A stretch of DNA of 64,000 bases, taken from Prochlorococcus sp. AG-418-F16. Lineage in GTDB: Bacteria > Cyanobacteriota > Cyanobacteriia > PCC-6307 > Cyanobiaceae. How positions within the stretch are numbered: position 1 is the first letter of the stretch; every line of letters begins with the position of its first letter. The stretch is taken from contig QCLW01000001.1 of assembly GCA_003214235.1 (NCBI GenBank), positions 24,477-88,476 on the forward strand, given 5' to 3'. Shown in pieces: positions 41,945 to 52,981 of the stretch. A program made the translations under genes and the position numbers. The notes under the pieces were generated by a model. That model had not been told where the DNA came from. It did not search any database and saw only the letters and a list, made by a program, of their open reading frames with translations.

Positions 41945-43225
41945 GTGAAAAAAAATAATAACTTGCTTGAAATTCCAAATATTAATTCAAAGGATGCAAA
42001 GTTAAAGAAATTAATTTATGAAGTGGATGATTCCTTATTTAATGAAGATAATTATTCTAAGGAAAAATTCGAGCACCTTTGCGTATGTAGTGGAGGTACA
42101 ACCTCTAGCTGTGCTAAAAATGATTTTACAACTCTTGATCTAAGAAAAAATTACGGCAAAATTCACCTAGATAGAGAAAGCAATTTAGTAACAATTGGTG
42201 GTGGAGTAATAATGGGGAATCTAGTAAATCATTTACAAAAACATAATCGAAGTTTTCCAATCGGACTTTCTAAACTTCCTGGAGCAGGCTATATACTTAC
42301 TGGTGGAGTAAGCCCACTTAGTAGAGCCTACGGATTAGCTATCGATAATATTGAATCAATAAAAGGTTTCTTGGGTAATGGCAAATTTATCTCTTTAAGA
42401 AAAAATCAAATAAATCCAGAAAAACAATTGATTTGGGAAGCAATTAAAGGCGCAGCACCCTTCTTCTCAATTATTACCGAAATAGAACTTAATACTATCC
42501 AATCTAATCCAATTAAGGTTATTGAAGGATTTGTAAATCTAAATGAACTTTCAGAAATAATACAACTATCAGAGGAATTTCCAGAAAATATTAGTCTTCA
42601 ATGGATTTATGCCCAAAAAATTTATATATATATTTTTGCTGAACTTAAAAATAATTTAGAGGATAAAAGAACAGAAGAATACTTAATGCTTCTAGACAAA
42701 TATCCTGCTCTAGAAAACAAATTTTATGAGGACTTTAACAAAATAAATTTCTTCCCAAAGGAATTGAATTTATATGAACTGAATGCAAATAACCATTCTG
42801 AGGTAATAAGTCTTCTTGGAGAAGATTTAAAAAATGATATCCCAATTTTCATAAAATGTCTTAATGAAATAATGGACAATAAACCTAATAATTCCTGTTA
42901 TGTTGCTTCTCAACAACTAGGTTGCAAAACTAAAAAGTTAAATCATGGCTCAAGCTTTTTTGTGCATAGAAAAAGTACTTGGAAACCATGGATATATGCA
43001 TCATGGAAAAAAAATGATCTTCAAGAAAAAGAAGTCGCTTTGGACTGGATTTATAGATCGTGGAGTAACCTAAAAAGGTTTTATCCAAATATTCACTTAG
43101 CCCAATTACATAATCATTTAAATTCTCATGAGGAAGAACTCACATTAGCTTTTGGAAATAGAATGAATGAATTAAAAACTTTAAAGAATATTTTTGACCC
43201 TCAAGGTATTTTGCCTCCTTTATGA
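41945..43225 (+). CDS. FAD-binding oxidoreductase (PCMH type)
   Basis: A 426-aa protein with the PCMH FAD fold: CSGGTTSSCAKNDFTTLDLRK, GGGVIMGNLVNHL and PGAGYILTGGVSPLSRAYGLAIDNI (about residues 70-130). The C-terminal half ends with MNELKTLKNIFDPQG, a berberine-bridge/6-HDNO-like signature. Flavin oxidoreductase of unknown substrate. GTG start, divergent from cbiX. Followed 30 bp later by the SulP transporter gene. Confidence 0.8.
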   Translation: MKKNNNLLEIPNINSKDAKLKKLIYEVDDSLFNEDNYSKEKFEHLCVCSGGTTSSCAKNDFTTLDLRKNYGKIHLDRESNLVTIGGGVIMGNLVNHLQKHNRSFPIGLSKLPGAGYILTGGVSPLSRAYGLAIDNIESIKGFLGNGKFISLRKNQINPEKQLIWEAIKGAAPFFSIITEIELNTIQSNPIKVIEGFVNLNELSEIIQLSEEFPENISLQWIYAQKIYIYIFAELKNNLEDKRTEEYLMLLDKYPALENKFYEDFNKINFFPKELNLYELNANNHSEVISLLGEDLKNDIPIFIKCLNEIMDNKPNNSCYVASQQLGCKTKKLNHGSSFFVHRKSTWKPWIYASWKKNDLQEKEVALDWIYRSWSNLKRFYPNIHLAQLHNHLNSHEEELTLAFGNRMNELKTLKNIFDPQGILPPL

Positions 43226-43255
43226 GGTAACTTCTTAATTATAAAGAAACTTACA

Positions 43256-44821
43256 ATGTCAAATTTCTCAAGATATTTATCTAAAAATTGGTTAGATGAT
43301 CCAAAGTCAAATATTCTCTCTGGCTTAGTTGTTGCTTTTGCAATGATCCCAGAAGCAATTGCTTTTTCAGGTATAGCTGGTGTAGATCCTAAGGTTGGCC
43401 TTTTTGGTGCATTTTGCTTATCTATAACAATTGCGATTGTTGGAGGGAGAAGTGGGATGATCACTTCAGCCACAGGTTCAACAGCTCTTTTGATGACTGG
43501 ACTTGTTGCTTATGGAGAATCACAAGCTCCTGGATTAGGAGTCCCATATCTTATTGCAGCTGGAATATTAACTGGAATTTTCCAAATTCTTTGGGGATAT
43601 TTAAGACTTGCCTACCAAATGCGATTCGTCCCAACAGGAGTATTAAGTGGATTTGTAAATGCACTGGCACTTTTAATATTTCAAGCACAACTACCTCAGT
43701 TAGGAATAGGTATTAAAGAATCAAAAGGATTAGTTGAACAAACTTTAAGTCAATATCCAGTTAACTCTCAGATTCCAGAAGTTTGGATCCTTGTAATCCT
43801 AGGATTAGTAATTATCTATGGGCTTCCAAAAATCACAAAAGTAGTCCCATCTCAACTTATCGCAATAGTAGTGATTACTCTTTTAAGCATATTCTTTAAT
43901 CTAGATGTCCCAACAGTTAGCGATTTGGGTAAATTACCTGATGGATTACCAAGTATTTCTCTGCCTTTTGGATCAATAGAAAATGGAAAAGTACCTTTTA
44001 GTCTTGAAACATTAGGGATAATTTTACCGACCTCACTTGCAATATCTCTTGTGGGTTTAATGGAAACCTTTTTAACTCAAGACATTTTAGACGATGTTAC
44101 TGATACAAGTTCTAATAAGAATAAAGAAGCAAGAGGGCAGGGGATCGCAAATATTGTGGCATCTTTATTTGGTGGAATGGCAGGATGCGCCTTAGTTGGG
44201 CAATCTGTAATGAATACTGAAAATGGTGGCAAATCTAGATTATCAACCCTCTCCTCAGGTATATCTCTCCTAATTATGATCATCCTCTTGAAGTCTTGGA
44301 TTGGAGCAATACCAATGGCTGCTTTAGTAGCGATCATGATAACGATCGCAATAAGTACGGCAGATATAAATGGATTAAAAAATATTAGAAAGATACCTAA
44401 AAGCGATACTGCAGTTATGCTTATGACTTTTGCAGTTACTATGCTTACAAAACCTCATAATCTTGCACTTGGAGTTATTGCAGGAGTAGCATTAGCTGCA
44501 ATTCTTTTCAGCAGAAAAGTCGCAAAAGTTATAACTGTCTCAAGAGCTAAAGAAAATAATTTGACTACTTACAACGTAAAAGGACAATTATTTTTTGTAA
44601 GTAAAATTTATTTTTTACAAGGATTTGATATTCATGAACATCCAGAAAATATTGTAATTGATATGTCTTCAGCTCATATTTGGGATCAAAGTGGCGTTGT
44701 TGCTCTTGAGCAAATTATTAGAAAATTCCAGAATGGCGGTTCTAAAGTTGAAATTGTAGGATTAAATAAAGAAAGTCTTAACTTATTTGAGAGACTAGGT
44801 GGTTTAGAAAGCTCTCATTAA
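43256..44821 (+). CDS. SulP-family anion transporter with STAS domain
   Basis: A 521-aa transporter with 10-12 helices. It opens with the SulP pattern SGLVVAFAMIPEAIAFSGIAGVDPKVGLFGAF, includes GRSGMITSATGSTALLMTGLVA, and ends with a cytoplasmic STAS domain (about 440-521, IVIDMSSAHIWDQSGVVALEQI). Marine cyanobacterial SulP members take up sulfate or bicarbonate (BicA); the substrate cannot be settled by reading. Convergent with metA, 6 bp apart. Confidence 0.9.
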   Translation: MSNFSRYLSKNWLDDPKSNILSGLVVAFAMIPEAIAFSGIAGVDPKVGLFGAFCLSITIAIVGGRSGMITSATGSTALLMTGLVAYGESQAPGLGVPYLIAAGILTGIFQILWGYLRLAYQMRFVPTGVLSGFVNALALLIFQAQLPQLGIGIKESKGLVEQTLSQYPVNSQIPEVWILVILGLVIIYGLPKITKVVPSQLIAIVVITLLSIFFNLDVPTVSDLGKLPDGLPSISLPFGSIENGKVPFSLETLGIILPTSLAISLVGLMETFLTQDILDDVTDTSSNKNKEARGQGIANIVASLFGGMAGCALVGQSVMNTENGGKSRLSTLSSGISLLIMIILLKSWIGAIPMAALVAIMITIAISTADINGLKNIRKIPKSDTAVMLMTFAVTMLTKPHNLALGVIAGVALAAILFSRKVAKVITVSRAKENNLTTYNVKGQLFFVSKIYFLQGFDIHEHPENIVIDMSSAHIWDQSGVVALEQIIRKFQNGGSKVEIVGLNKESLNLFERLGGLESSH

Positions 44822-44827
44822 AAAGAG

Positions 44828-45718
44828 TCAATTAAGACTAACTTGTTGATAACAAAACCATAGCCATTGCTGGAAAAGCAAATTCCTATGAGATCTCCAA
44901 GCGGTTTTTGAACTATTTAGATCAAAATTTTCAGGAGGAGGGACATCTCCCTTTTCTTTGTCTCTTTCAATTTCACTAATAATTCTGTGCACCGTATATT
45001 CAGGATGACCTAAATGCATAAGTTGTTTTTGATCTTTAGATTCAAATATTGTATACCCAACGTTTTCTCCATAAGCCAACAAATTTAATTTCCCTTCTTT
45101 TTGGGCCTTCTCCATCTCCAAATCTGGTAATCCTGCAAATCTACTTTGAGGACAAATAAATTCATCATCTTGTGTACCCATCAAAGGATGTCCAGGAACA
45201 AGACTTTTTAAAGGGAATACCCCAAATAATTTCCTATCAAAAACTTTCTTATCAACCCCTGCCAAATAAGCCAGCGCAAAGCCAGCCCAACATAATCCAA
45301 GAGTACTCGCACAAGAATTTCTGGCTTCATTTACAATTTTCACAAATTCATCCCAATACTTAACATCCTCAAAGGCTAGGTGCTCAATAGGTGCCCCAGT
45401 AATAATGATTCCATCTAACGGTTCTGGATTATTTGCTTCTTCCCAAGTTATGTATAGATTATTTAGATGATTAAGATCCCATGTTTTATAAGAGTGAGTT
45501 TTAAGCTTTATCCAAACTGGCTCAATTTGAAGAGGAGATAAACCAAGTGGATGTAGTAAGTTAAATTCATACTGCTTGCCAAGAGGCATGATATTCAAAA
45601 TACCAATCCTAAGAGGACGTATATCCTGTCTTTTTGCCAATTCTGGTTCGATCCAAGATATATGATTTTTCTCAACATCACTTATCTTGTGATAGTTGCT
45701 AGGAATTATTAAAGCCAA
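44828..45718 (-). CDS. metA: Homoserine O-acetyltransferase (MetA fold)
   Basis: Acylates homoserine in methionine synthesis. The 296-aa protein has the MetA fold: ILNIMPLGKQYEFNLLHPLG, TGAPIEHLAFEDVKYW, LGLCWAGFALAYL (nucleophile Cys) and HLGHPEYTVH (His/Glu pair). At the position that selects acyl-CoA (E. coli Gly111, Bacillus Glu111) it has Glu (API-E-HL), which predicts acetyl-CoA use, not succinyl-CoA. metY, which consumes O-acetylhomoserine, is upstream in the same direction. Start is TTG 45718 with AAGGAG 5 nt before it. Confidence 0.92.
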   Translation of the reverse strand: MALIIPSNYHKISDVEKNHISWIEPELAKRQDIRPLRIGILNIMPLGKQYEFNLLHPLGLSPLQIEPVWIKLKTHSYKTWDLNHLNNLYITWEEANNPEPLDGIIITGAPIEHLAFEDVKYWDEFVKIVNEARNSCASTLGLCWAGFALAYLAGVDKKVFDRKLFGVFPLKSLVPGHPLMGTQDDEFICPQSRFAGLPDLEMEKAQKEGKLNLLAYGENVGYTIFESKDQKQLMHLGHPEYTVHRIISEIERDKEKGDVPPPENFDLNSSKTAWRSHRNLLFQQWLWFCYQQVSLN

Positions 45719-45731
45719 TAAATCTCCTTTA

Positions 45732-47075
<1,344 letters not shown>

Positions 47076-47131
47076 CTATTATCTATTTAACTTAAAAAAG
47101 TCCAAAAAAAAAACAAAAAAAAGATAAATAT

Positions 47132-47791
47132 TTATAAATCCTTTTTTAATGAAGGGTAATTATCTTTCATATATAAACTCAAATCCTCTTTTATCGCAGA
47201 TCTGAATTTATCAATATTTGCAGGATCAATTATTGGGAAAGTTTTATTAGCCTCAGGATCTTTTTCAGTAATTGATTTCCAATTCTTACCAACATCATTT
47301 TCAGAGTTGTTTAGAGCCTCATCAAAATTGAAAAACTTATCGTTGTTTTTAGCGTCAAATTCGCTAAAAGCTTTATTTATGAGTTCTTTTCTAATTTGGA
47401 ATATATTCTTGGCTTTTAAAGTATCTGTAAGACTCATAACTGGTTGCAATTCCTTAAGAAGTTTTATTTCCTCTTCAATTAAGAGTGTCCAAACACCATG
47501 TTTATTTTTTGGAAGATTAGAATTACTAAAAATATTAATTGCATCGAGGTAAAAATTTAACCATAAATAATATGATTTTTCTTCAATAGTTTTTTTGATG
47601 GATATCTTTTTACTTTGGATCTTTGGTAGCAACTTTTCTGCTTTCTTCAAAAACTGTCTGTCTTCTCTTTCTAAATTTATTAATCCCCATCTTTGACTGT
47701 AGTCCCATAAATCTTCGTATCTTGTTAAGTCTTCTTGATTCCATCCAAGAGCTTTCAGTTCATGAGAACGATGTGATAATTCCTTTTTCAA
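47132..47791 (-). CDS. Conserved-looking hypothetical protein, 219 aa
   Basis: A soluble, charged, helical protein. The start (SHRSHELKALGWNQEDLTRYEDLWDYSQRWG) and the rest show no known domain, signal or membrane segment. The frame begins with TTG. It reads in the same direction as metY, 71 bp upstream. Not recognised; specific to marine picocyanobacteria as far as I can tell. Confidence 0.6.
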   Translation of the reverse strand: MKKELSHRSHELKALGWNQEDLTRYEDLWDYSQRWGLINLEREDRQFLKKAEKLLPKIQSKKISIKKTIEEKSYYLWLNFYLDAINIFSNSNLPKNKHGVWTLLIEEEIKLLKELQPVMSLTDTLKAKNIFQIRKELINKAFSEFDAKNNDKFFNFDEALNNSENDVGKNWKSITEKDPEANKTFPIIDPANIDKFRSAIKEDLSLYMKDNYPSLKKDL

Positions 47792-47884
47792 AAAAAACCT
47801 TTTAAAACCTTAATAATTCTACCCCCGCGATCAAAATTAGTAAATAAATGAAGAACTTAGCTTTTTAGCAAATTAAATAAATAA

Positions 47885-49393
47885 TCAATTTTTAAAATAA
47901 TTATTAATAATTTTCAATACATTGATATAACTTGGATTTATTTTAGAAATTTGATTAGTATAATTATTTTTTTTAAGATCTTTTTCCTCTTTGTCAATAA
48001 ACAATTTCTTGTAAAGGATTTCAATATCATTAAAAAGATAATCTCCTTTTAATTTTTCGTTTAGTTCTAAAGATAATTCAGATTTAACGGATTCTTGGCA
48101 AAAATTAGTAATTTCTTCTGAACTAATTAAAACCTTATAAATTTCTTTTTTTTCTTCTGAATTAGCATTAAAGCATAAATAAATCAGATTAATCATTGAA
48201 CAATTGTTATTTTTGATTTTGAATTCTTTATAAATTTCTGGCCAAAATTTCAAGGATTTTAGACCTTCTAAACCTCCTTGACTGAGAGAATTTTTATTAC
48301 ACCAATTTATAAATTCTGAGACATCTTTTGGACATCTGTTGAGTTGCAAAAGCATATCTGATAAAACTTGTCCTGCCTGAAAATTCCTTGTTGGTTTTCC
48401 TTCAGTTGGTAGAGTCATACTCCCTAAAACGTCAGCCTTAACCGCATTTAATTGAGAAAAAGTATAATCTCCTTTTTCACAAAATTTATCATTGATTATT
48501 TCATTTGCACTAATTATTTCTTCACCATAACCAAGTTCTTTTAATGAAAGATATTTATTGTCTAATTTATTTTCTTTTCTAACTTGTAATGATACTGATG
48601 CGGCCTGATCCAAACATTGAGTTAACAAAATCGTATTAATGGTAGGTAGCATTCCTGGCTTATCGGAATGAAAGTTATTTACAAAACCTGCAAATATAGA
48701 TGAGATATTTTTTATTGATTTTATATATTGACATTCAATATTATGAACTCCAGGAGAAACTTGAATTTTTGGCGACAATTGATTCAGAATGCGAGCTCCT
48801 ATTAAAGCAGTTAGGGAATCAGGATGGCAGAAATTCGCAGTAAAGCTATCATTAGGATTTCGTAAAGCTCCGTGACGATGAAATCCTGTAAAAAAAGCTA
48901 AATTTGGATATTTATTACAGAGAATAAAAGGGGTTTTATTTTTATTATCAATGCAAAAAGAACCAACAAGACAGCCAAGAACCACATTTTCTCTTTTTAA
49001 AGTTTTTCTGAGTTCTAAAGCATTTTTTACATCATCTTGTATGTGATTACTGTTTGCAGCAAGAATAACTATCTCACAATCCAATAGAAGATCTTTTAGA
49101 TCAAAAGACTTTCTTATTCCCTCTGAAGAATAATGTCCCATTCTCTTAATCTTTTCTATAGTCTCATTATCCATATCAGAAAGAACATCATTTGAGAAGG
49201 CGCCTAATAAATCTCTATCTTCTCTAGGAGCTAAAAGAATATTATTTGACTTTCCATGCATGGCGCAGTTGTATGCTAATGATGCAGGATATAAACCAAC
49301 ACTGTAGAATCCAACTTTGCTGTTCTCTATATCTTCAATCAATGAATAAAAATATTTTTCATCATTTATGTTTTCTATAAAATTATTCTTCAT
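47885..49393 (-). CDS. Rossmann-fold dehydrogenase-like protein, possibly GpsA-related
   Basis: A 502-aa protein without close match in memory. The first 170 residues resemble an NAD(P)-binding domain (VGFYSVGLYPASLAYNCA, then EIVILAANSNHI), and the segment GARILNQLSPKIQVSPGVHNIECQYIKSIKNI is reminiscent of glycerol-3-phosphate dehydrogenase (GpsA), where the NAD domain is followed by a D-x-x-G-x-E-x-x-x-x-x-KN turn. The glycine-rich loop is unusual (GLYPAS). It is divergent from stpA (166-bp gap), whose pathway needs glycerol-3-phosphate. A role in solute synthesis is an inference from position. Confidence 0.55.
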   Translation of the reverse strand: MKNNFIENINDEKYFYSLIEDIENSKVGFYSVGLYPASLAYNCAMHGKSNNILLAPREDRDLLGAFSNDVLSDMDNETIEKIKRMGHYSSEGIRKSFDLKDLLLDCEIVILAANSNHIQDDVKNALELRKTLKRENVVLGCLVGSFCIDNKNKTPFILCNKYPNLAFFTGFHRHGALRNPNDSFTANFCHPDSLTALIGARILNQLSPKIQVSPGVHNIECQYIKSIKNISSIFAGFVNNFHSDKPGMLPTINTILLTQCLDQAASVSLQVRKENKLDNKYLSLKELGYGEEIISANEIINDKFCEKGDYTFSQLNAVKADVLGSMTLPTEGKPTRNFQAGQVLSDMLLQLNRCPKDVSEFINWCNKNSLSQGGLEGLKSLKFWPEIYKEFKIKNNNCSMINLIYLCFNANSEEKKEIYKVLISSEEITNFCQESVKSELSLELNEKLKGDYLFNDIEILYKKLFIDKEEKDLKKNNYTNQISKINPSYINVLKIINNYFKN

Positions 49394-49559
49394 TTTTGGA
49401 AATTCTTGATAATTTTTTTAATTTCTAATCCATACCAACATTTTTCTACATTAAAGCAATTCTTGACCATAGCAAATTATTTATTGTAAATATTGAATTT
49501 TTTAATTTATAATTTCTATTAAAAATGAAAATTAAATTAAAAGAGAAATAAATATAAAT

Positions 49560-50780
49560 ATGGAATATATGGCAAGTAATTTAAAAGTACAAAAACAATT
49601 AATTTCTTCTAAAAATATCTTAATTATTCAAGACATTGATGGAGTTTGTATCCCTTTAGTTAAAGATCCAATGACTAGAGAGTTAGAATCAAAATATATC
49701 TATGCAGTAAAAGAATTTGCCGAAGAATTCTTTGTATTAACTTGCGGGGAACATGAAGGTCCAAGAGGGGTTAACAGAATAATAGAAAGGAGTTTAAGAA
49801 GTACTTCTGAGCCTAAAAGCAAAGAACTATATTTAAGAGGTTTAGCAGCCTGTGGAGTAGAGTATCAAGAAAATAATGGGAAAATAAGTTTTGAAGGAGT
49901 TTCAAAAGAAGAACTAAATTTTTTATCTAAAGTACCTAGTTTAATAAGACCAAAATTTAATTTTATAGTTAAGAATATTTTTCCTGAACTTAGCCAAGAA
50001 GATATCAATTCTCACGCCGTAAAATCAATATGCGAAACACGCTTCTCGCCAACGATTAATTTCAATAGTCTATTTGATTTAGTTGACAATGATTCTGATA
50101 AAAGAAAGCTTATTCAAACTAGTTTTGAAAGAATGATGAATGAAATCATATTCAAAGCTGAATCCGAAGGCCTCAAAAACTCATTTTTCCTTCATATTTC
50201 ACCAAATTTAGGAAATAAAAATGGTATGGAAACAATTAAACTTTCTTCTAAAGATGATATTGGATCAACAGACATACAATTACTTATTAAAGGAGCGGTT
50301 AAAGATTCTGGAGTTTTATTTCTTTTAAATAAATTTATTTCGTATAAAACTGGTAAATCTCCTTTTGGAAGTAATTTTAATTTTAGAGACTCTCCAAATT
50401 CTATTACGGAAAAAATTAATTTATGCAAAAGAACCATTCAAATAGAAGATATGCCATTGATTGTAGGAGTTGGTGACACAATAACATCAAAAAAAAATAA
50501 TGGTGAGATGAGTTATTTAAGAGGAGGAAGTGACAGATCTTTTTTAGAATTTATACAAATATTAGGTAATGAATTTGGTATTAATAATAAAATAATTTTT
50601 GTCGATAGTAGTTCTGGTGAAGTTGAAAGACCTTCTACAAAAAAAACTGGTTTAACAGGGATCAGTGATTCTTATGACAATTTAAAGTTTGATATGGTTT
50701 TTCAAAATGGTCCCAAAGAATATATAAGTTGGTTTATTGAACTTGCTAATAAGAGATCAAAATTTAAAAAAAATAGTTGA
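49560..50780 (+). CDS. stpA: Glucosylglycerol 3-phosphatase
   Basis: Removes phosphate from glucosylglycerol-3-phosphate in compatible-solute synthesis. The 406-aa protein matches Synechocystis StpA over its length as I recall it: IIQDIDGVCIPLVKDP (HAD-like Asp-x-Asp), FFVLTCGEHEGPRGV, LYLRGLAACGVEY, FFLHISPNLG, LLIKGAVKDSGVLFLLN, MPLIVGVGDTITS and RGGSDRSFLEFIQ. ATG 49560 (another ATG three codons on). No ggpS, the synthase, is in this window, so the substrate source must be elsewhere or the phosphatase may serve a related solute. Confidence 0.9.
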   Translation: MEYMASNLKVQKQLISSKNILIIQDIDGVCIPLVKDPMTRELESKYIYAVKEFAEEFFVLTCGEHEGPRGVNRIIERSLRSTSEPKSKELYLRGLAACGVEYQENNGKISFEGVSKEELNFLSKVPSLIRPKFNFIVKNIFPELSQEDINSHAVKSICETRFSPTINFNSLFDLVDNDSDKRKLIQTSFERMMNEIIFKAESEGLKNSFFLHISPNLGNKNGMETIKLSSKDDIGSTDIQLLIKGAVKDSGVLFLLNKFISYKTGKSPFGSNFNFRDSPNSITEKINLCKRTIQIEDMPLIVGVGDTITSKKNNGEMSYLRGGSDRSFLEFIQILGNEFGINNKIIFVDSSSGEVERPSTKKTGLTGISDSYDNLKFDMVFQNGPKEYISWFIELANKRSKFKKNS

Positions 50781-50820
50781 CTTTTTAATTTTCGAATGAC
50801 AATTTATAAATAATAGATTT

Positions 50821-51753
50821 ATGAAAGAAAAATTCCCCTCAATATATAAAGAACCTATAGAAACATTACAAATTAATATAGGTTATAAATGTAATCAGGC
50901 TTGTAAGCATTGTCATGTCAATTCAAGTCCTTTAAGAACTGAAAAGATGTCCAATGAAATAATATCTCTTATTCCAAAAATAATTGATAAGTACAAAATC
51001 AAGACTTTAGATATAACAGGTGGCGCGCCAGAACTTCACCCAGAATTCAAAAACCTAATAACTAGTTTAAGCACAAAACAAGTTGATATTATTGATAGAT
51101 GCAATTTAACAATTTTCTTTGAAGAAGGTTATGAAGATCTTCCTCAATTTCTTGCAAAGAATAGAGTAATAGTTACTGCTTCGCTACCATGTTACGAAAA
51201 AGATAATGTTGAGTTTCAAAGAGGTATTGGGGTTTTTGATAAAAGTATTAATGCTATAAAAATTCTTAATGATCTAGGCTATGGAAAGAAAGAAATTGGA
51301 TTGCAACTAAATCTTGTTTACAATCCTGTAAACCCAATTCTTCCTCCTTCTCAGGAAACATTGGAAAAGGATTATAAAAAAATACTATTCGAAAAATATA
51401 ATATTTTTTTTAATAGTTTATACACAATAACTAATATGCCAATAAATAGATATGAAGAATCTCTAAGAAGAGAAGGGAAACTAAATACTTATTACAAATT
51501 ACTAAAAGAAAATTTTAATGAAAAAAATTTAGAAAATCTTATGTGCAAAAAGACTATTAGTGTAAATTGGCTAGGAGAAATTTATGATTGTGACTTTAAC
51601 CAACAGATAAATTTCCGAAAAAATAACGGTCCAAAGACACTTTATGATTTATTGGATGAATCATTTACTTTTGACTACGATGTGGCGGTAAAAGAACATT
51701 GTTTTGCGTGCACTGCAGGTGCAGGATCAAGTTGCAGAGGGACTTTAAGTTAA
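50821..51753 (+). CDS. arsS: Arsenosugar biosynthesis radical SAM protein ArsS
   Basis: Radical SAM enzyme that attaches the adenosyl (ribosyl) group to methylated arsenic in the oxo-arsenosugar pathway. The 310-aa protein has the 4Fe-4S triad C24-x3-C28-x2-C31 (YKCNQACKHCHV), the SAM-binding TGGAPELHP, DRCNLTIF, and the C-terminal CFACTAGAGSSCRG. In some relatives one of these residues is selenocysteine; here both are ordinary TGT/TGC Cys codons. 40 bp after stpA, convergent with the Fur-type gene. The methyltransferase partner (ArsM) is not in the window. Confidence 0.88.
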   Translation: MKEKFPSIYKEPIETLQINIGYKCNQACKHCHVNSSPLRTEKMSNEIISLIPKIIDKYKIKTLDITGGAPELHPEFKNLITSLSTKQVDIIDRCNLTIFFEEGYEDLPQFLAKNRVIVTASLPCYEKDNVEFQRGIGVFDKSINAIKILNDLGYGKKEIGLQLNLVYNPVNPILPPSQETLEKDYKKILFEKYNIFFNSLYTITNMPINRYEESLRREGKLNTYYKLLKENFNEKNLENLMCKKTISVNWLGEIYDCDFNQQINFRKNNGPKTLYDLLDESFTFDYDVAVKEHCFACTAGAGSSCRGTLS

Positions 51754-51762
51754 TAAAATATC

Positions 51763-52215
51763 CTAAATGCAATTAGGACATATAGCTCTTACATTTAAAG
51801 ATGATTCAATTAGTTTAAATCCATTAACTTTTGCTGCAACTTTTCCTGCTTCTAAAACTTCGTCATTTTCGAATTCTTCTGTTCTTCCACACCTAATACA
51901 AATCAAATGATGATGGTCAGGTGTGTCGTTACTAAGCAATTCATATCTGTGTCCACCCTCACTGAGTTCTAATTCATGAAGTAAACCCATTTGTACTAAA
52001 AGCCTTAAAGTTCTATAAATTGTTGCGAGTGAAACTTTGGAACTTGATTTAACTAACTTTTCATGAACCTCTTCAGCACTAAGATGCTTTCCAGAACCAA
52101 TATTTTCAAATAAATTAAGAACCTTTAGTCTCTGAGGAGTTAGCCTCTTCCCATCTTTATGTAAATCATCACCAAGAGGGGATGTAATGACATTGAACTG
52201 AGAGGATAATGACAA
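51763..52215 (-). CDS. Fur-family metalloregulator
   Basis: A 150-aa repressor with the winged helix (RLTPQRLKVLNLFE, then SLATIYRTLRLLVQMGLL) and a dimer domain with the metal motif HHHLIC, CIRCG (Cys-x2-Cys structural zinc) and a terminal CPNC. These features define the family but do not separate Fur, Zur and PerR securely. Start TTG. Convergent with arsS; a small hairpin (TCCTAA / TTAGGA, 51765-51783) overlaps its end. Confidence 0.88.
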   Translation of the reverse strand: MSLSSQFNVITSPLGDDLHKDGKRLTPQRLKVLNLFENIGSGKHLSAEEVHEKLVKSSSKVSLATIYRTLRLLVQMGLLHELELSEGGHRYELLSNDTPDHHHLICIRCGRTEEFENDEVLEAGKVAAKVNGFKLIESSLNVRAICPNCI

Positions 52216-52334
52216 AACTTAACCCATGGCTATTCTCAATAATAACTCTAGATGAGAGTAAAACAACTTTTTGATTTAAAAATGTTTACTAAAGTTCTTC
52301 AAAATATTATGTTAAATGTATCTTTGATATAGAA

Positions 52335-52904
52335 ATGATGAAGGATCATGAAATCTCTTCCGATAATCTATCACCGACAGTAAACGCTTTACTAATTATT
52401 GATCTACAGGAAAAGATAATAAGACCAATTTTCAATAAGGATTTAATAATCAAAAATGTCAAAAAGCTATTGAATGCATACCAAATTTTAGAAGAAAACA
52501 TATTTGTATCTGAACAGAACCCGCTCAAATTAGGGGGGACTATACCTGAATTATTACCCAAAGCTGGATTTAGAAAAATTGAAAAAATGGAATTTAGCCT
52601 AGCTAAAATAGAAGAATTCGCAAAAGAACTTAAAAATAAGAAAGTTACTAATTTAATAGTTTGTGGTATCGAAACCCATATTTGTATTCAACAAACAGTC
52701 TTAGATTGTTTAAAAAAAGGATTTGAAGTGTTTCTCATATCAGATTCTATGGGCAGTCGAAATAGGGTAGATCATGAAATAGCATTACAGAGAATGACCC
52801 AAAAGGGGGCGATCTTAACAACTACTGAAGCAATAATTTTTGAATTATGCAAAACTGCTGATAGAAAACAATTTAAAGAAATTAGAAATATAATAATGAG
52901 TTGA
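52335..52904 (+). CDS. Isochorismatase-family cysteine hydrolase
   Basis: A 189-aa enzyme of the cysteine hydrolase superfamily. The triad is visible: Asp in LLIIDLQEKI (about residue 22), Lys in EKMEFSLAK region (about 82) and Cys in VCGIETHICIQQTVLDC (about 110). Members hydrolyse amides such as nicotinamide or N-carbamoyl compounds, or isochorismate. Close resemblance to the DUF YcaC-type hydrolases; substrate unknown. Confidence 0.85.
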   Translation: MMKDHEISSDNLSPTVNALLIIDLQEKIIRPIFNKDLIIKNVKKLLNAYQILEENIFVSEQNPLKLGGTIPELLPKAGFRKIEKMEFSLAKIEEFAKELKNKKVTNLIVCGIETHICIQQTVLDCLKKGFEVFLISDSMGSRNRVDHEIALQRMTQKGAILTTTEAIIFELCKTADRKQFKEIRNIIMS

Positions 52905-52981
52905 AGAAAATTAATACTGGTATGTTTTATAGAGATAATTTAAAATTTCATTAGAGATCTATTTTTAAAGTTTATCTGAAT

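Noticed and set aside
50821..51753. Possible selenocysteine in ArsS
   Set aside because: All cysteine positions use TGT or TGC; there is no in-frame TGA.
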